A DNA stretch of 64,000 nucleotides from Annulohypoxylon bovei var. microspora (Eukaryota; Ascomycota; Sordariomycetes; Xylariales; Hypoxylaceae): contig MU405270.1 in the NCBI GenBank assembly GCA_022836615.1, positions 159,830-223,829 on the forward strand, in the 5' to 3' direction. Numbering within the stretch: the first letter of the stretch is position 1; each line of letters begins with the position of its first letter. The translations under genes were made by a program, and so were the position numbers. The notes below the pieces were generated by a model. It ran no database searches. It had not been told where the DNA came from and saw only the letters and a list, made by a program, of their open reading frames with translations. Shown here one piece after another: positions 49,357 to 62,903 of this stretch.

Positions 49357-52300
49357 CGTTTTTTAAGGTTTATAATCGCGAAAGCTTTTTTGCTTACCCC
49401 GTTTCTTACCTTGAATCGTTGGTAAAACGTTTTTAAGGCCTCCGTATTTTTTAATTTTTCCCGAAGCTCCCACATCGGTTTTATGTAACCTTTCCATTTA
49501 ATTAATACCATTTTACGTATGCCTCATCCTTTACGCTTACTTTTTGATCGTAAAATTTCTTTAATAATATATTCGAGGTTTTTATTATTTTAATTAATGA
49601 GGGGTAATGGTTAAACATTATTTTATATTTAAAATAATAATAAATTTATGGTTATTAACTTGAATAATTCGGTATAAAATCGTGGTTAAATTTTTATAAA
49701 TATGTTTAATTTTATTACATAAAGGTTAATTATTTTAATTACTTTATATTTCGCATATAATTAAAAAAGTTTTTTCTTAAATTATGGTGTTATAATATTT
49801 TTTAAATTTAATTAAACTTTATTATTTACTTTATATTTAAAGTTTTTTAATTAAAATTAATTTATTATATATTTTATACGTTTTTAAATTATAACCATAA
49901 TAACTTAAACGTATTTATTAATTTCTTTAATTTTAATTATAAAGTTTACGATTTATTATTTTTTAAATGATTTATTTAAAGCTTTATTAACGATTTATTT
50001 AATTAAATATATATAATATTTATACGTTATATAAAAAAGGCTTAACTTGGTTATTATATTCCGATTATTAATCGTTATTATTATTATAAGTAATATTTTT
50101 AATTAATTAAATTATACGTAAATTAAAAAATATCGTAAATATGCTTATACTTTTTAATTTATTTTTTTCGTAAACTTATTAATTTTTAAATTAAAAGTAA
50201 TAAATAAACATTATATTATCTTTATTAATTTATAAAATTTTATCCAAAATACGTTTATTTAATTGCTTTTTCGGTTTAATATTATCGTTGTAAAAAAGTT
50301 ATAATATTTAACATGGGTGTACATAAGCTTTATGGTATATATTTTAACCTTTATAATATTTATTATTTCTAATAAAATCCATTTTAATAACCGGTAAGTA
50401 ATTACCATTAAATACCAAGGGTTTTTTTTCTTTTTTATTAATATTTTTATTATAAAATTAATGGATAACTTTAAAAAATAACGATTAAAAATGGGTAAAG
50501 GTTTTAATAACTTTTTTTATTAAATTTATTAAACATAAGCTTAGTTATAAACATTATAATTTTTATAAAACTTTTATATATTTTGTTTTATAATTAATTA
50601 ATAAAAAGATCTTAAAGCGATTACGATAATATTATCTTTTTTTAAGTGGTTTATAACGTAAAAATTATAAATATTTTAAATTATAATTATTTTAAAAGGT
50701 TTTTAATTTAATATCCACGTTTGTTTTTTAAATAATATAACTTTTTTATCGTTTAAGTTATATTTAATAATTAAAATTTTATAATCTTTAAAAGTTAACG
50801 GGAAATAATAATTGCTTTTATTAATAACTTTATAAATTGTTTTAAAGTTTATATCTTTAATAATTCTTTAATTTTATAAGGTTTATAAGTTTTTATTATA
50901 AAAGATTTTTTTTTTAATAAATATAATTACGAGGTTTTAATCCGATGTTACCCCCTTTTTTAACACCTTAATAACATTTATTAAAAACATTTAAATACTT
51001 ATTACCATCATTTTTATTAAAGGTAGCTATTTTTATTTAAATAAGCGTTACATACGATTTATTATTTTTTCGTTTTTTTAATTTACCGGGATATTTTAAC
51101 CTTATTTTAATAAAGCATTAAGTTGTTTTATTTTTTTATTAACTTAATATTTTATAATAAAGTTAAATTTTAATAAGGTTTACCTTTAACGTACTTAACG
51201 CTCACTTAATTTACGGGTAATTATAAAATATTTTAAGTTTTTATAATTTATGAAAATTATAAAAGGTTTAATCACCTTTTATAACTTTTTTTACCATGCT
51301 TTTATTAATTTAATAATTATTAAAAACTCTTTATCGTATATTTTATAATTATATTCGGTTAATAATAATTTTACCGAGTGGTAAATTACAAGTTTTAACA
51401 TTTTATTATGGTTTTTTTATAAAAGGTAAGCTTTTAAAGTTTATTTTAAGCAATTTACTTTTAAATACATTTTTTAATCGGGGTTTTAATAAGTTAAAAT
51501 TAATATAATAATAAATAAATGTTTTAATTTTTCGAACGCTACGTTTACTTTTTACCTTTATTTAAAAAAGGCCCTTTTTTTCGTTAAAGTGGTTAAAGGG
51601 GTAATTAATTTATTAAATCCTTCGATAAACGTTTTATAAAAATTCGCAAACCTTAAAAAGTTGTGAATTTTTCGTACGTTTATGGATAATTCCCACCCTT
51701 TGATAATTATAATTTTATTAAGGTTTACTTTAATCCTTTTTTTTATTATAACGATAAAACTTAAATATTTAATTTTTTTTATAATAAAAAAATATTTAAA
51801 AAGGTTTAACTTTAAATTAACATTACCGAAGCGTTTTAACATTATTTTAACCTTATCCATGTAATTTTTATAAAATTTATTTAAATAAATTACCATGTTA
51901 TTTACGTATGTTAAATAATAATTATTTAAAAGGTCGGATAAGGTTTTATTAATATAACGTTAAAACGCCGTTAACGTTTCGTATAATTTAAAAAGTATAA
52001 TTAATTATTTAAAAGTTTTAAATTAAGTGTAAAAAACGGTTTTTTATTTATTTTTTTTTTTTATTCGTAACTTATAAAATGTAACTTTAACATTGATTTT
52101 AATTAACCATTTAACTTTGTAAAAAAATCGTAAGGTTTTTTTAATTAATGGTAACGGGTAATAATTGCGTGTTAAAATAACGTTAAAAGTTTTATAATTT
52201 ATATAAAACCGGAAGCCGTTTTTTGGTTTTTTTACGAATAATACCGGTGTTTTTTTTAAGGAATTATTAACTTTAATTTATTTTTTATTTAATAAGTTTA

Positions 52301-54388
52301 TTAAGGTTTTTCGTAACATTAAAAGTTTTTCTTTTAATATATTATACAAAGGTTTTTATAAGACCTTTTTTTTTTTACTTTAATTATTTTTTTGTAGGTT
52401 AATTTTAATATTTAACCTTGGTTTTAATGGTAATAACGTTATATTTTCGTTATTTAAGAAATTTCCGGCCTAATCTTTTAATTTATTAAGTAACGTTTTT
52501 CGGATTTAATTAATCGTAAGTTTTTTTTTTTTTTTTAATGCGATATTAATATTTCGCATAATAACATTAAAAATTTAAATATTCTCGTTGTTTTTTTTAT
52601 GTTAACGTTTTTTTTCTTAAATTATAAATGTTAAGAATATATTTTTTATTATATGTTTAATTTTTTTGGTTTATAAGCATTTTATTTTAATGTTATAAAA
52701 TGTTTAAATGATGTTTTAACTTTTTTCGTGTATTATTAAACCATGTTTTTTTAAACTTATTTTAATCGACCTTTTTTTCGCCTTATAAATAACGTTATTT
52801 TATTTTATTTATGGTTTTCTTAATATTAAAAAGAACGTGAAATTTAAAATAATATAATTTTATATTCGTTTTTTCTTACCGTTTATATCGATTTTTATAT
52901 ATGTAAACGTATTAATCGTATAAAATTCTTTATTTTTAATTAATTTTAATTTTTTCTTTTAAATAAATATGCGCGGTAATTTTATTTATCGTATAAGTTT
53001 TTTATTAAATGTTAAATATATTAAATATTTCGAATTTATAAACGTATTAATAAACTTTTATTTATTTAATAAGGTTTTAATTAAAAAAAAGGTGGTATGT
53101 ATTTTATTTAAAGTTTTTTTAATATTTATAAATTTTAATATTAACCTTTAAATGTAATTTTATTTAAAGGTTATTCGTTTTTTAAATACTTTGATAATTT
53201 ATAATTATTTTTAACATTTTAATCACTTTAAGCCTTTATAATAACCACTTATGGCGTACCATTTCCATTACCGCAATCCGACCAAGGTGCGATTCGAAAT
53301 GACGGGCAAATTATTACAAGGTGCTTTATTTTCATATAATAAACACATTTACTTTTTTTTTTAAATTTCTTAAACTTTTAATTTAACTTTTATTATACCC
53401 TTAATAAGTTATTATTACCTTAACGTAAGCCATTTACTTAACTTATTATTATAATTATTACGGCGGTTAAAGTTATATAATTCATTTTATTTATAACCAT
53501 ATTTCCGTTCCCATCGAGTTTTAATTTTTATTTTTAAGTAATTACCGTATTAATAAAGTTAACGGCTTTTTAATTAAATGTTCCTTCGTATTAAATGGTC
53601 GTAAAACGGTTATTTTTTTTCTTATAATCCGATACTTTTTCCATTTTAACCATTACGTCGTTAACTTTAATTACCCACTTATTGTAATCTTTTTTATTTA
53701 ACTTTTTTATTATAAAAACGTTCTTTAATTTATTATTTAACCCCGCGTTAATGTAATTAATTTTATTTTCCCTTTTTTAATGTAATTTATTAATTAAAAT
53801 TAACTTACTTTTAAAATTAACAAGGAAATTACCGAAGTATTAAAAAGCACTTTAACGTATTTTAATTAAATTTTAATAAGTGGCTTGGATCGATTATTTA
53901 TTTTCGAATTTCTCGATTAAAATTTAAATAAAAACTTAATTATTATATAACTTATTAAACCTTTCCGTGTTAAACCATTATATTAAACATTACCGTTTTT
54001 TAATTAAAATTAAAAATATAATTTTTAAGTATTTATTTTTCTTTAATTTAAAGTGTGTTAAGTTTTTTAAAATAAAAAAATTTAATATAACCATGTATAT
54101 TAAAAAATCCTTTTATTTGTTAATTTAAGTTAAATATTTATCTTTAATTAAGGTTATTTTTTTAATTTTATAAAACGAATTAAAGTTATTTAATAAATTA
54201 ATTATAAGGTTATTAAAAAAGTTATCGAAAAGTTTATATATATTCGGATCGTGTTAATAAAAAATAATAAATATTATAAGGTTTTAATTGTTTATTATTT
54301 AAAAGGTGTTTATGTATTAAATTATTATTTAACGTAATAAACGTTTTTTCGAAAATTTTTATTAATTAAAAAGTGATTAATGAAAATA

Positions 54389-54700
54389 TATAACAATTCC
54401 CATAAACAATAATAAACTTATATTATATAAGATTAAAAATAAAGTTATTTTCATTAATAAAAAAAAAAAGAAAAAATAATAATTTTTCATTTTTAAGGTT
54501 ATAATATTTATACTTAAAAGTATAAATTAAATTAATTAACGTAAAAACCCCTTTTATATGTATTTTAATAACTTCCACGACTTATTTAAGGTTATTAATA
54601 ACTTTATTATGGGGATTTACGTTTATTATGTTTATAATTATAATGTAAGTTTGCGTTAATTTTTATTTTAATTAACTTTCCAAATCTTTAACTTATAATA
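54389..54700 (-). repeat. Gypsy 5' LTR
   Basis: 312 bp. The internal sequence to its left (about 53,790-54,388) is repeated next to the partial plus-strand copy at 63,213-63,807. Confidence 0.88.
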
Positions 54701-54705
54701 ATAAT

Positions 54706-54749
54706 AAAACATATAATAAAATATAAATAAAGTTTTTAATTTATTAACA
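54706..54749 (-). repeat. Copia 3' LTR, inner part
   Basis: Matches 60,288-60,331. From the duplicated site onward nearly every difference is C-to-T or G-to-A. Confidence 0.88.
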
Positions 54750-57700
54750 CTTTTTTTTAACTAAATGAATGTTATTTATAAATAACGAATTTATTTAATA
54801 ATAATAAATAAATTTAATGCATCCATTAAAAGTTTATTTAATAAAAACTTATTTATTAATATAAATTTTATTTAAAACTTTTTAAGTTTTAATATTTTAT
54901 AAAACTTATTATGTTTTTTAATTATTAAGGGTTTAATAAACTTATTAATAAAGTTTTCGTTTAATTTTATATACTTCATTTTTACGTTTTTATTATAAAT
55001 TTCTTACCGTACATAAAAGTATTATATTCGTATATATTAATTTTTTTTATTAATAACCATTTCTTCGGATTATTTAATGGTTTTAATATTATTTTTTAAT
55101 AAGTAAATTAACTTAAATAATATTTATTTAAATTCTTAAAAAAACTTATATATTTAAATTATATTATTAATAATTTTATTTAATTTAATGAATTTTACTT
55201 TTAAAGTTTTTTTATTAATAATTAATTATAATTTCGATGATTATAAAACGAAGCCACCACTTATAAAAAATATAATTTTAATGGTTAATTTTTTAAAATT
55301 TATATTATTAATTAAATTTATATTAACCGTTTTAAATAATTTTAATTCGTTATATTTTTAATGGAAATAATTTTAATTTAACGCTTAATAACGAATAAAT
55401 TAATTGTGTGCGTTGGTTAAATATTTAAATATTTTTTTTATTTTAAATAAATATTTTTATAAAGGATTACTTATAAATTTTACTTATATAAACGTGATAA
55501 AATTAAAATTTAATTTAATTAAATAAATTAAGAAATTAAATTTCTTAATTAATAAAACAAATTTATAAATATTATAATTATTTATTTAATTAAGATTTTT
55601 CATTATAAATAATAAGTTAATTTAATTAATAAAAGTTTTAACGGGTCGCTTTTATATTTCATTAAAATTAAATTTATAAAATATTTTTTTAATATATATT
55701 TCTTAGTTAATTTACATACTTTCCGTTAAATTTAATCTTATAATTTAAACGCTTAAAAATTAATTAACATTTCCGAAATTAATAATTAATATATTTTCTT
55801 TTAAGCTTATAATAACTTTTATAAATTATTTTTTATTTATTCCGAATAAAATGAAATCATTTATATATAAAATTATAATAATTTTTAATTCTTTATTAAT
55901 ATATACCGTATTATTAAATATTAACGGTACATATTTATAACTTTTTAATAATATTTTAACTTTTTATTATTAAGTTATTTTAATTTACTTAAATTTATAT
56001 AATGAATTAATTAATTAAATGATTTTATTTTTATAATAATTATATTTATTTACTTTATTAATATATAATTTAAAATATTTTACAAATAATAAGAATTACT
56101 TTATAAATAAATCTTTATTTAACGTATTATTTAAATATGTGGTAATAAAGTTTATTTAAATTATATGTTATTTTTTAATAATTATTAAAGCCATTAAAAT
56201 CCGTTATAAAATAGATTTTATAATTGTGGCCTTCGTTTTATTATAATCGATTTTATATTTTTATATAAATCCTTTTACATAAATATAAACCTTAAATTTA
56301 TTAAACATACTATTTAAAAAGAATTTCTTTTTTAATACTTATTTAATATTAATAAAATTATTATAAATATTTTTTTACCATATAAATTTAAATATTCCAC
56401 ATTTAAGATTTTCCTTAATTTCCTTTATAATCACTTTCGTTTAATTTTCATAATCTTCATTATTTATTATTTTATGAAATAAAAAATCATTATTAATTTT
56501 TATATTAAATATATTAAATTTTTTTAATAATACCATGATTTATTTTTAATATTAATTATTAATTAAATTCTTTTTTATAAAATAAATTATTCGTTCCACG
56601 AATAATTCTTATTATATAAAATGATTAATAAATTTATTATTACGGTTAATCCGATTAATGATTTCGAATTTTTCGTTTATTTAATTATATTCTTTTCTTT
56701 GGTCGATTACGATTATAATTTCATTATAATTTAAAAATACTTCGTTAATATAAGTTTTAAATTAAATTTTATATAATTTGCTTTATTTTCTTTTAATTTA
56801 ATTTATTTTTTAATTTATGTTATTTTCGTTAATAACGTTATAATCTTTATTATAAATGTAATTTTTTAAAACGGTTTAATAATGTAATCGTTTTTATATA
56901 TAAGGGGGAAGGGATTTAATAATATTTTATGGATTTAATGTGTCCTTTTAATTATTAATATTTTTATAAAATATAACGTGAAGTGTTTTTAAAAACCGCC
57001 CACCTTCGATGAATTATATAAAATAGTTGTGTTAACTTTTAAAACTTATGAATATTATTTTAACTTTTTAAGTTTTAAATTTCTCCGTACGAATTTATTA
57101 GTTTTCGTTAATAAAAGCCATATAATGCGTTTTTAATATCCTTAAATTATTATTATTAAATTTATGCTTTTTTCCGGGTTAAAAGCCTTTTTAATAATAC
57201 TTTAACGTTATTATTTAATCATTAATTAATATGTTTATTTAATTAAATATATAAGTTGTTTTTTATATTATTTATAATTAAAAGTAAAAAAGTATTTTTA
57301 TTTAAATAATGGTAATTTATGTTACATTTTATATAATTTAAATGTGTTATTTAAGAATATCGTTTTAATATTAATTTTATGGCGTGGAAAAAATTATTTT
57401 AATTCCGTTATTTTTATAAATGTTTTTAATTTTATTTACCTTAAATTTTAACCCATTATCGAATTTTATTATTATGATTTTTTTTGATTAACCGTTTTTA
57501 TTACGTGGGAAAATAATGAAAGTTTATTAAATTTTTTTAATATAAATTTTTAAGATTATTTATATATTTTTTTTATTTTTATGTATCTTAAAACGTTAAT
57601 ATTAGTTTATATTTTCGATGATAAAAGAAAAATATTTGTGCTTTTTTATTAAAATTAATTATAACGATTTAAAGTTATATTATATTATATTTTTAATGTA

Positions 57701-60094
57701 TTTGTTTCGTTTTTAAGTATTATGTGATTTAATTTTTTACACTTTTATTTAATTATACGTAAAGTAAAGTAAAGCTTTTATTTTAAAAGGTTCCAAATTA
57801 ATTTTAATTATTTATTAAATCGTTTATATTAATCATTTTATGTTAAAGTAATAAAAACGTTAATGCCATAAAATGAATTTTTTTATTACTTTTTTATTAA
57901 ACTTAAAGTTATTATTTTTAACTTTTAATTAAAACACCATTTTTATATTTTATATTTCATTTAAAGTTATTTTTAACACGTTATTTTATTAATTTTTTAA
58001 AGTTTAAGGTTTTTGCACGTTTGGTTTAATTTTATTATATATTTATAATAAAAAGCTTTTTTTTTAAATATTTAAGGTGGTTATTACGTAATTATTAAAT
58101 TCTTAAAATATTATATTATTAATTTTACCGTTATAACGGTAAAATAACTTTCTTAAAATAATTTATATAAGAAAAATATTAACGTATAACATATAATTAA
58201 ATGTTATAATTATGTATTAATTGTTCCTTTTAACGAGGTTAAATGTGGCTTTACCCATTAAATTAACTTTAACGATTCCATTGTTAATAATTATCTTAAA
58301 ATTATGTTTTTTAATATTTATAATTATTATTAAATTAAAGTTATTTATATTATTTATAATATAAATGTTTAATTTAATATTAAATAATAAATTATTCTTT
58401 TTATTTAAAATTAATAAATGTGTTTAAGTAATTAAATAAATGTTTATAAGCTTTGTGTTTATAAAAATTATTATATAATTATTATTATTTTGTAATAATA
58501 ATCCCGTATAATATTTCTCCATTTTATTTTTATAAATTTAAATTAATTACGTTAACTTATAATTATTTACTTTTACATTAAAAGTAATAATTATTAGTTT
58601 AAACGTATGATTATTTTTTTTATTTAAGTTTATTATATTTAATTGTTTTTAATTATTATTATTATTATAATCTTTTTTTAATTTAAAGTAATCTTTTATT
58701 AAATGGTTATATTCGTTATAATTAAAACATAAGGAATTTAATTCTTTATTTTATTTAAGTTTATGGTTATTTAACCGATTATTTTAATTATTATAATTAC
58801 CATAACTTTTATTACGGTTATTACGTTATTTATTTTAATTATTATTATTAATATTAACGTTAACGTTATGGTTATTAATATTATAATTTATGTTTTTATT
58901 AACTTTATTTTAAAATTTATTAATAAAATCGTTAATTATATTATCGATTAACATGTTAATTACTTTAATTAATTTTAAAATAAATTTAACCTATTTCGTT
59001 GTTTTATTTTTATAAATAATGAAAAACATTATCGTTTATTATTAATTATTAATAATTATTTTAATATCTTTACATTAATAAATTAATAATTATTATTTAA
59101 ATATATACGTTAACGAATTTTTACCATTATATTTTATATTATTTAACTTTTTTTAAAGTTTTTATTAATAAATTTTTTTAAATATTAAAAACGTTTTTTA
59201 AAAAATGCCGATTATTTTGGATTTATTTTAAATTTTAATAATTAAATTAAAAGGTTAACATTTATAAGTTTTTATAATAATTTTTATTATATATAATTTA
59301 TTAAAGTTAATGAAAATGAAATTATTATTAAGTTTAATTTCCTTAAAGGTTAATATTAAAGCGTTATAATATATTAATTAATTATTTTTATTTTTTAAAT
59401 AATTTTTTTTATTAAAAATAAAATTAAATTTCTTTTATTTTAATACGTAATCTTTATTAAATACTCATTTAATTTTAATTTTTAATGGGTTATTATAGTT
59501 ATCGTTTAAGTTTAAAAAGTTTAAAAAATCGTTAATTAAAGGGGTTATAATCCTTTCTTCGGATTTAACGCTTTTTTAAATTCTTTTACTTTTTTTTAAT
59601 TAATGTAATTTAACCCGTTTTTCGGCATTTTAATAATGGAATTAATGTGATTTAATCTTAACATTTAAATCGTTTAAGTTTAAATTATTTAAATCTTCGT
59701 ATAATTTTTAATTAATTTTAATATTAATATAAAGGTTTATATTAAATTCACTTAAATCGTTAAGGTTCGCAATTAAATCGTTTATTATTCCATTTATTTT
59801 TAATTTAACGAACATAATTATTATAATTTTCATTTCTTTATTAAAAAACTTCATATTATTTTAATAACATTCGTTTACTTACATCGCTTTTTTTTTCATC
59901 GTTTTACATTTTTAAAATAATAATTTCATTATATTTTATATTTTCCTTAAACTTAATTATACCTTAATAATTAAAACTTCACCGCTTTTTATTTAATTTT
60001 TATTTATAATTAAAATTATAAATCCTCCGTTTTAATAAACTTTTTATTAAAATACGTTAATTTATTCGTTTAATAATAAAAAGAAATATTATTA

Positions 60095-60331
60095 TAAAAA
60101 ACTTTTCACATAAATAAATTAATAATTAATATGTATTATTAAAGTTATAATTAAATTATTAAAAATAAATTAAACTTATACCCGTATAAATAAATTTTAA
60201 ATGCTTTCATATTAATTGCTTTTAATAATAAAAATCTTTTCATTTTTTTATTTAATTATTATGCTTTATTTACAAATTGCACGTGACAAAGCACGTGACA
60301 AAGCACGGATAAAGCTTTTAATTTATTAATA
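60095..60331 (-). repeat. Copia 5' LTR
   Basis: The uninterrupted 237-bp copy. It retains the double word CACGTGACAAAG at about 60,280-60,305, which marks where the Gypsy element entered the other LTR. Confidence 0.88.
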
Positions 60332-60466
60332 ATAATATTAATTTTTTTTTTTTAATATTCGTTTTTTAAATATTATCGTTTACGTTTTAAAAAAAAGGTT
60401 TCATGGTTTTATTAAATTAATTTAATAAAAATATTTAATTATTAATTTCGAATTTTCGTTAAATAT

Positions 60467-60755
60467 TGATTAGGGACAAAGCCCCGTATCCACTGGTCAC
60501 GTGATATAACACTTGTATATAATTAATTATCATGGCCTTTTCCCATAATTTTATTATTTAGCTTTATATATTATATATATTACATATTTAGCCATAGCTT
60601 TTATAAATGGTTAGTCACTTGTTATAAATATTAGTTTTCCTTTAATTAAAAATTATTTATCATGTATGCCTTAGTATTGCCAGCTTAACCGTTAATTTAA
60701 TTATTATTATTATTATATTTAAGTCCTTGGTTATTAAAGCCTTGTTTTAAAATAA
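60467..60755. repeat. LTR-like repeat, left copy
   Basis: The better preserved copy; differences from the right copy are mostly C/T and G/A. Confidence 0.75.
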
Positions 60756-61999
60756 GTGGTAACCACCACGCAAATTAAATACCGGGTATCCTTAACTTTT
60801 TAAGAGGATTATAAGATTACACATAATAAGTATTATAACCTTATTAACTTAATTAATGAAACTTGTTTTTTTTTTTTATTAAATATGTTTTATTAATAAT
60901 TTTCACGATGTTTTTAAGCTATTGAAAAAAAAAAAGCGCCTTATAACCTTAACATAAGGAAGAAAGAAATTATTACGATAAGATTATTATTTTAATTATT
61001 ATAATAAAATTATCCCGATTATTAAGGTATTTTATTTTTTATTTTAATTATTAATTTTTCTTTTTTTTCAATAATTTTCGTTAATAACATTAATTTTAAG
61101 TTATCAAAGGAAGGAAAGAAACTTAAAATTAAGGGTATGTTATTACATTTTTCTTTATTATTTATACGAATGTTATAATACCCACGATAAAATCATTATA
61201 ATAAAATTATTATCTTAATTATTTTGTTTTTCGACGATTTCCCATAATCTTGATTTTCCACAATTGTTTTCCCCCCGATTTTATTAATTTTATTAACCTT
61301 ATAATCTTTTTTGTTAAATTTTATTAGCCCACCGTTATATATATTTATTTGTTAATATATACGAAGATTTATTAAATTTTAATTAATATTAATTATTATA
61401 TATCGCGATTTTCGAAACATATATATTTATGAAGGTAAAGGTTATAACGTAATTTTAATATATCGATATATACAAGATATCTTGAAATTTTTTACGCAAA
61501 ACTTAAGATTTATAACGAGTTAATAAATACCGTAATATATAAATATTAAATATGTTTTAAAATATTAATACGATGGTACCTTAATTAATTTATTAATCAT
61601 TTATGGTAAGTTTTTAATTATTTATAATATGGCAAAAATTCAAGCATTAAAAAACTAGTTTATTACAAAGAAATTATAATTTTATTAACCATAACGTTTA
61701 TAATAAACGAGTTTACTTGGATTTTTACTTTATGTTTATTACACTTTTTTATTTTTAATACAACGATTAATTTTCATCCATATAATATACACTTATTATT
61801 AAAATTAAATTTTGGATTTAAGGCTTAATATAAAGGAGGCTTGGAATAAGGAGGCTTAATACAAAAAGGCGTACTTGTTAAATATATATTTTATTATACT
61901 TATTATTTTATAATCAAGTTTAATTATTGCTTTGTTATTGTTTTATTTTATTTTATTTACCATTATTATAAAAACCTTTATAATAATAAAAAAAAGGGA

Positions 62000-62288
62000 T
62001 GATTAAAAATAAAGCCTTGTATCCATTAATCACGTAATATAACACTTATATATAATTAACCATTATAACCTTTTCCCACAATTTTATTATTTAACTTTAT
62101 ACATCATATATATTACATATTTAATTATAACTTTTATAAATGGTTAATTATTTATTATAAATATTAATTCTCTTTTAATTAAAAACCACTCGATATACAT
62201 GCCTTAATATCGTTAACTTAACCGTTAATTTAATTATCGTTATTATTATATTCAAGTCCCTGGTTGTTAAAGCTTTATTTTAGAATAA
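62000..62288. repeat. LTR-like repeat, right copy
   Basis: The more heavily RIP-mutated copy. Confidence 0.75.
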
Positions 62289-62903
62289 TATATACTCGTA
62301 AAGTTTTTAAATTTAATACCTTTTAATTAATTAATTTTTTTATTTAATAAAATATTTTATTTTTTTTTAAATTTTTAAAAAATCTTTTATTTTTTTTATT
62401 TAATAATTTTTTAATTTAATTAAAATTACTTTTTATAAAACTTAATTAAGGTTAAATAATTTTTAATTATTAACGCGGTAAAATTTAATAAAAAAAACGT
62501 AAAAAAAGTTATAAATTTTTTAATTTTTAAGTAAAATAAGTTTAATAATAATAAAAAAAATTACTTTTTAAATTTTAAAAAAATTAAATAACTTTTAATT
62601 TAACTTTTTAATAAATCGTTTAATTTTAATATTTTTTACATTTAATATTATAAATTACTTTTTTTTAAATATAAAAGCATTTTTTTTTATTTATTAATTT
62701 ATTTTTTTATATATTATTAATTACATTTAAAATGTTTTTAAATATTTTAATGTATTTATATTATTTAATATAAATAAAACTTATTATTTAAATTATAAAA
62801 AACTTTTATAAATAAATTATAAGTTATTAAATAAAAGTTATAATTCGCATAAAAAGGAATTAAATATATAAAAAATAAAATAATATTATTATAAATAAAT
62901 TTA

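Larger units (their letters stand above)
49031..54700 (-). mobile_element. Ty3/Gypsy chromodomain LTR retrotransposon (chromovirus), dead
   Basis: Complete in outline, 5,670 bp, minus strand. LTRs of 312 bp (49,031-49,342 and 54,389-54,700) have ends corresponding to TGTTACGG...CCGTTACA. It sits in the Copia LTR with the duplicated site GTGAC, now GTAAT (49,026-49,030) and ATAAT (54,701-54,705). Readable on the minus strand: reverse transcriptase TPVLFVKKPKNGFRFYINY near 52,262-52,190; the next RT part with HNFLRFANFYKTFIEGFNKL at 51,896-51,558, where the YLDD site reads YLNK; and at the C-terminal end a chromodomain with KWKGY and a W-E-L for W-E-P change (49,590-49,420). A polypurine tract lies directly beside the 3' LTR. 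Stops throughout; inactive. Confidence 0.9.
48838..60331 (-). mobile_element. Ty1/Copia LTR retrotransposon, dead, interrupted by a Gypsy insertion
   Basis: Minus strand. LTRs are 237 bp each: 60,095-60,331 (5') and 48,838-49,030 plus 54,706-54,749 (3', split by the Gypsy element). ATAAT flanks both ends as target-site duplication. The internal part is 54,750-60,094. Readable remnants in minus-strand order: a gag zinc knuckle near 58,730-58,686 (Cys, then Cys positions changed to Tyr, His kept); an integrase FDNG-type block near 57,484-57,441; a reverse transcriptase GFIxKYxIDYNxT block near 56,285-56,215; and a YxDD active site near 55,867-55,847, now reading YIND. Integrase before reverse transcriptase is the Copia order. 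Many stops and D-to-N changes show it is inactive. Confidence 0.85.
60467..62288. mobile_element. Short LTR-flanked element (TRIM/LARD-like) or two related solo LTRs
   Basis: Two direct repeats of about 288 bp (60,467-60,755 and 62,000-62,288) start with TGATTA and share GTATCCA, CACGT, ATATAACACTT and TTAACCGTTAATTTAATTAT. Between them are 1.24 kb without a readable protein but with short internal repeats (GATAAAATTATTAT-type words). The first repeat is much less mutated than the second (it keeps GGGACAAAGCCCCG and GGTCACGTGATATAACACTTG). No clear target-site duplication could be fixed. Direction cannot be decided. Confidence 0.65.
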
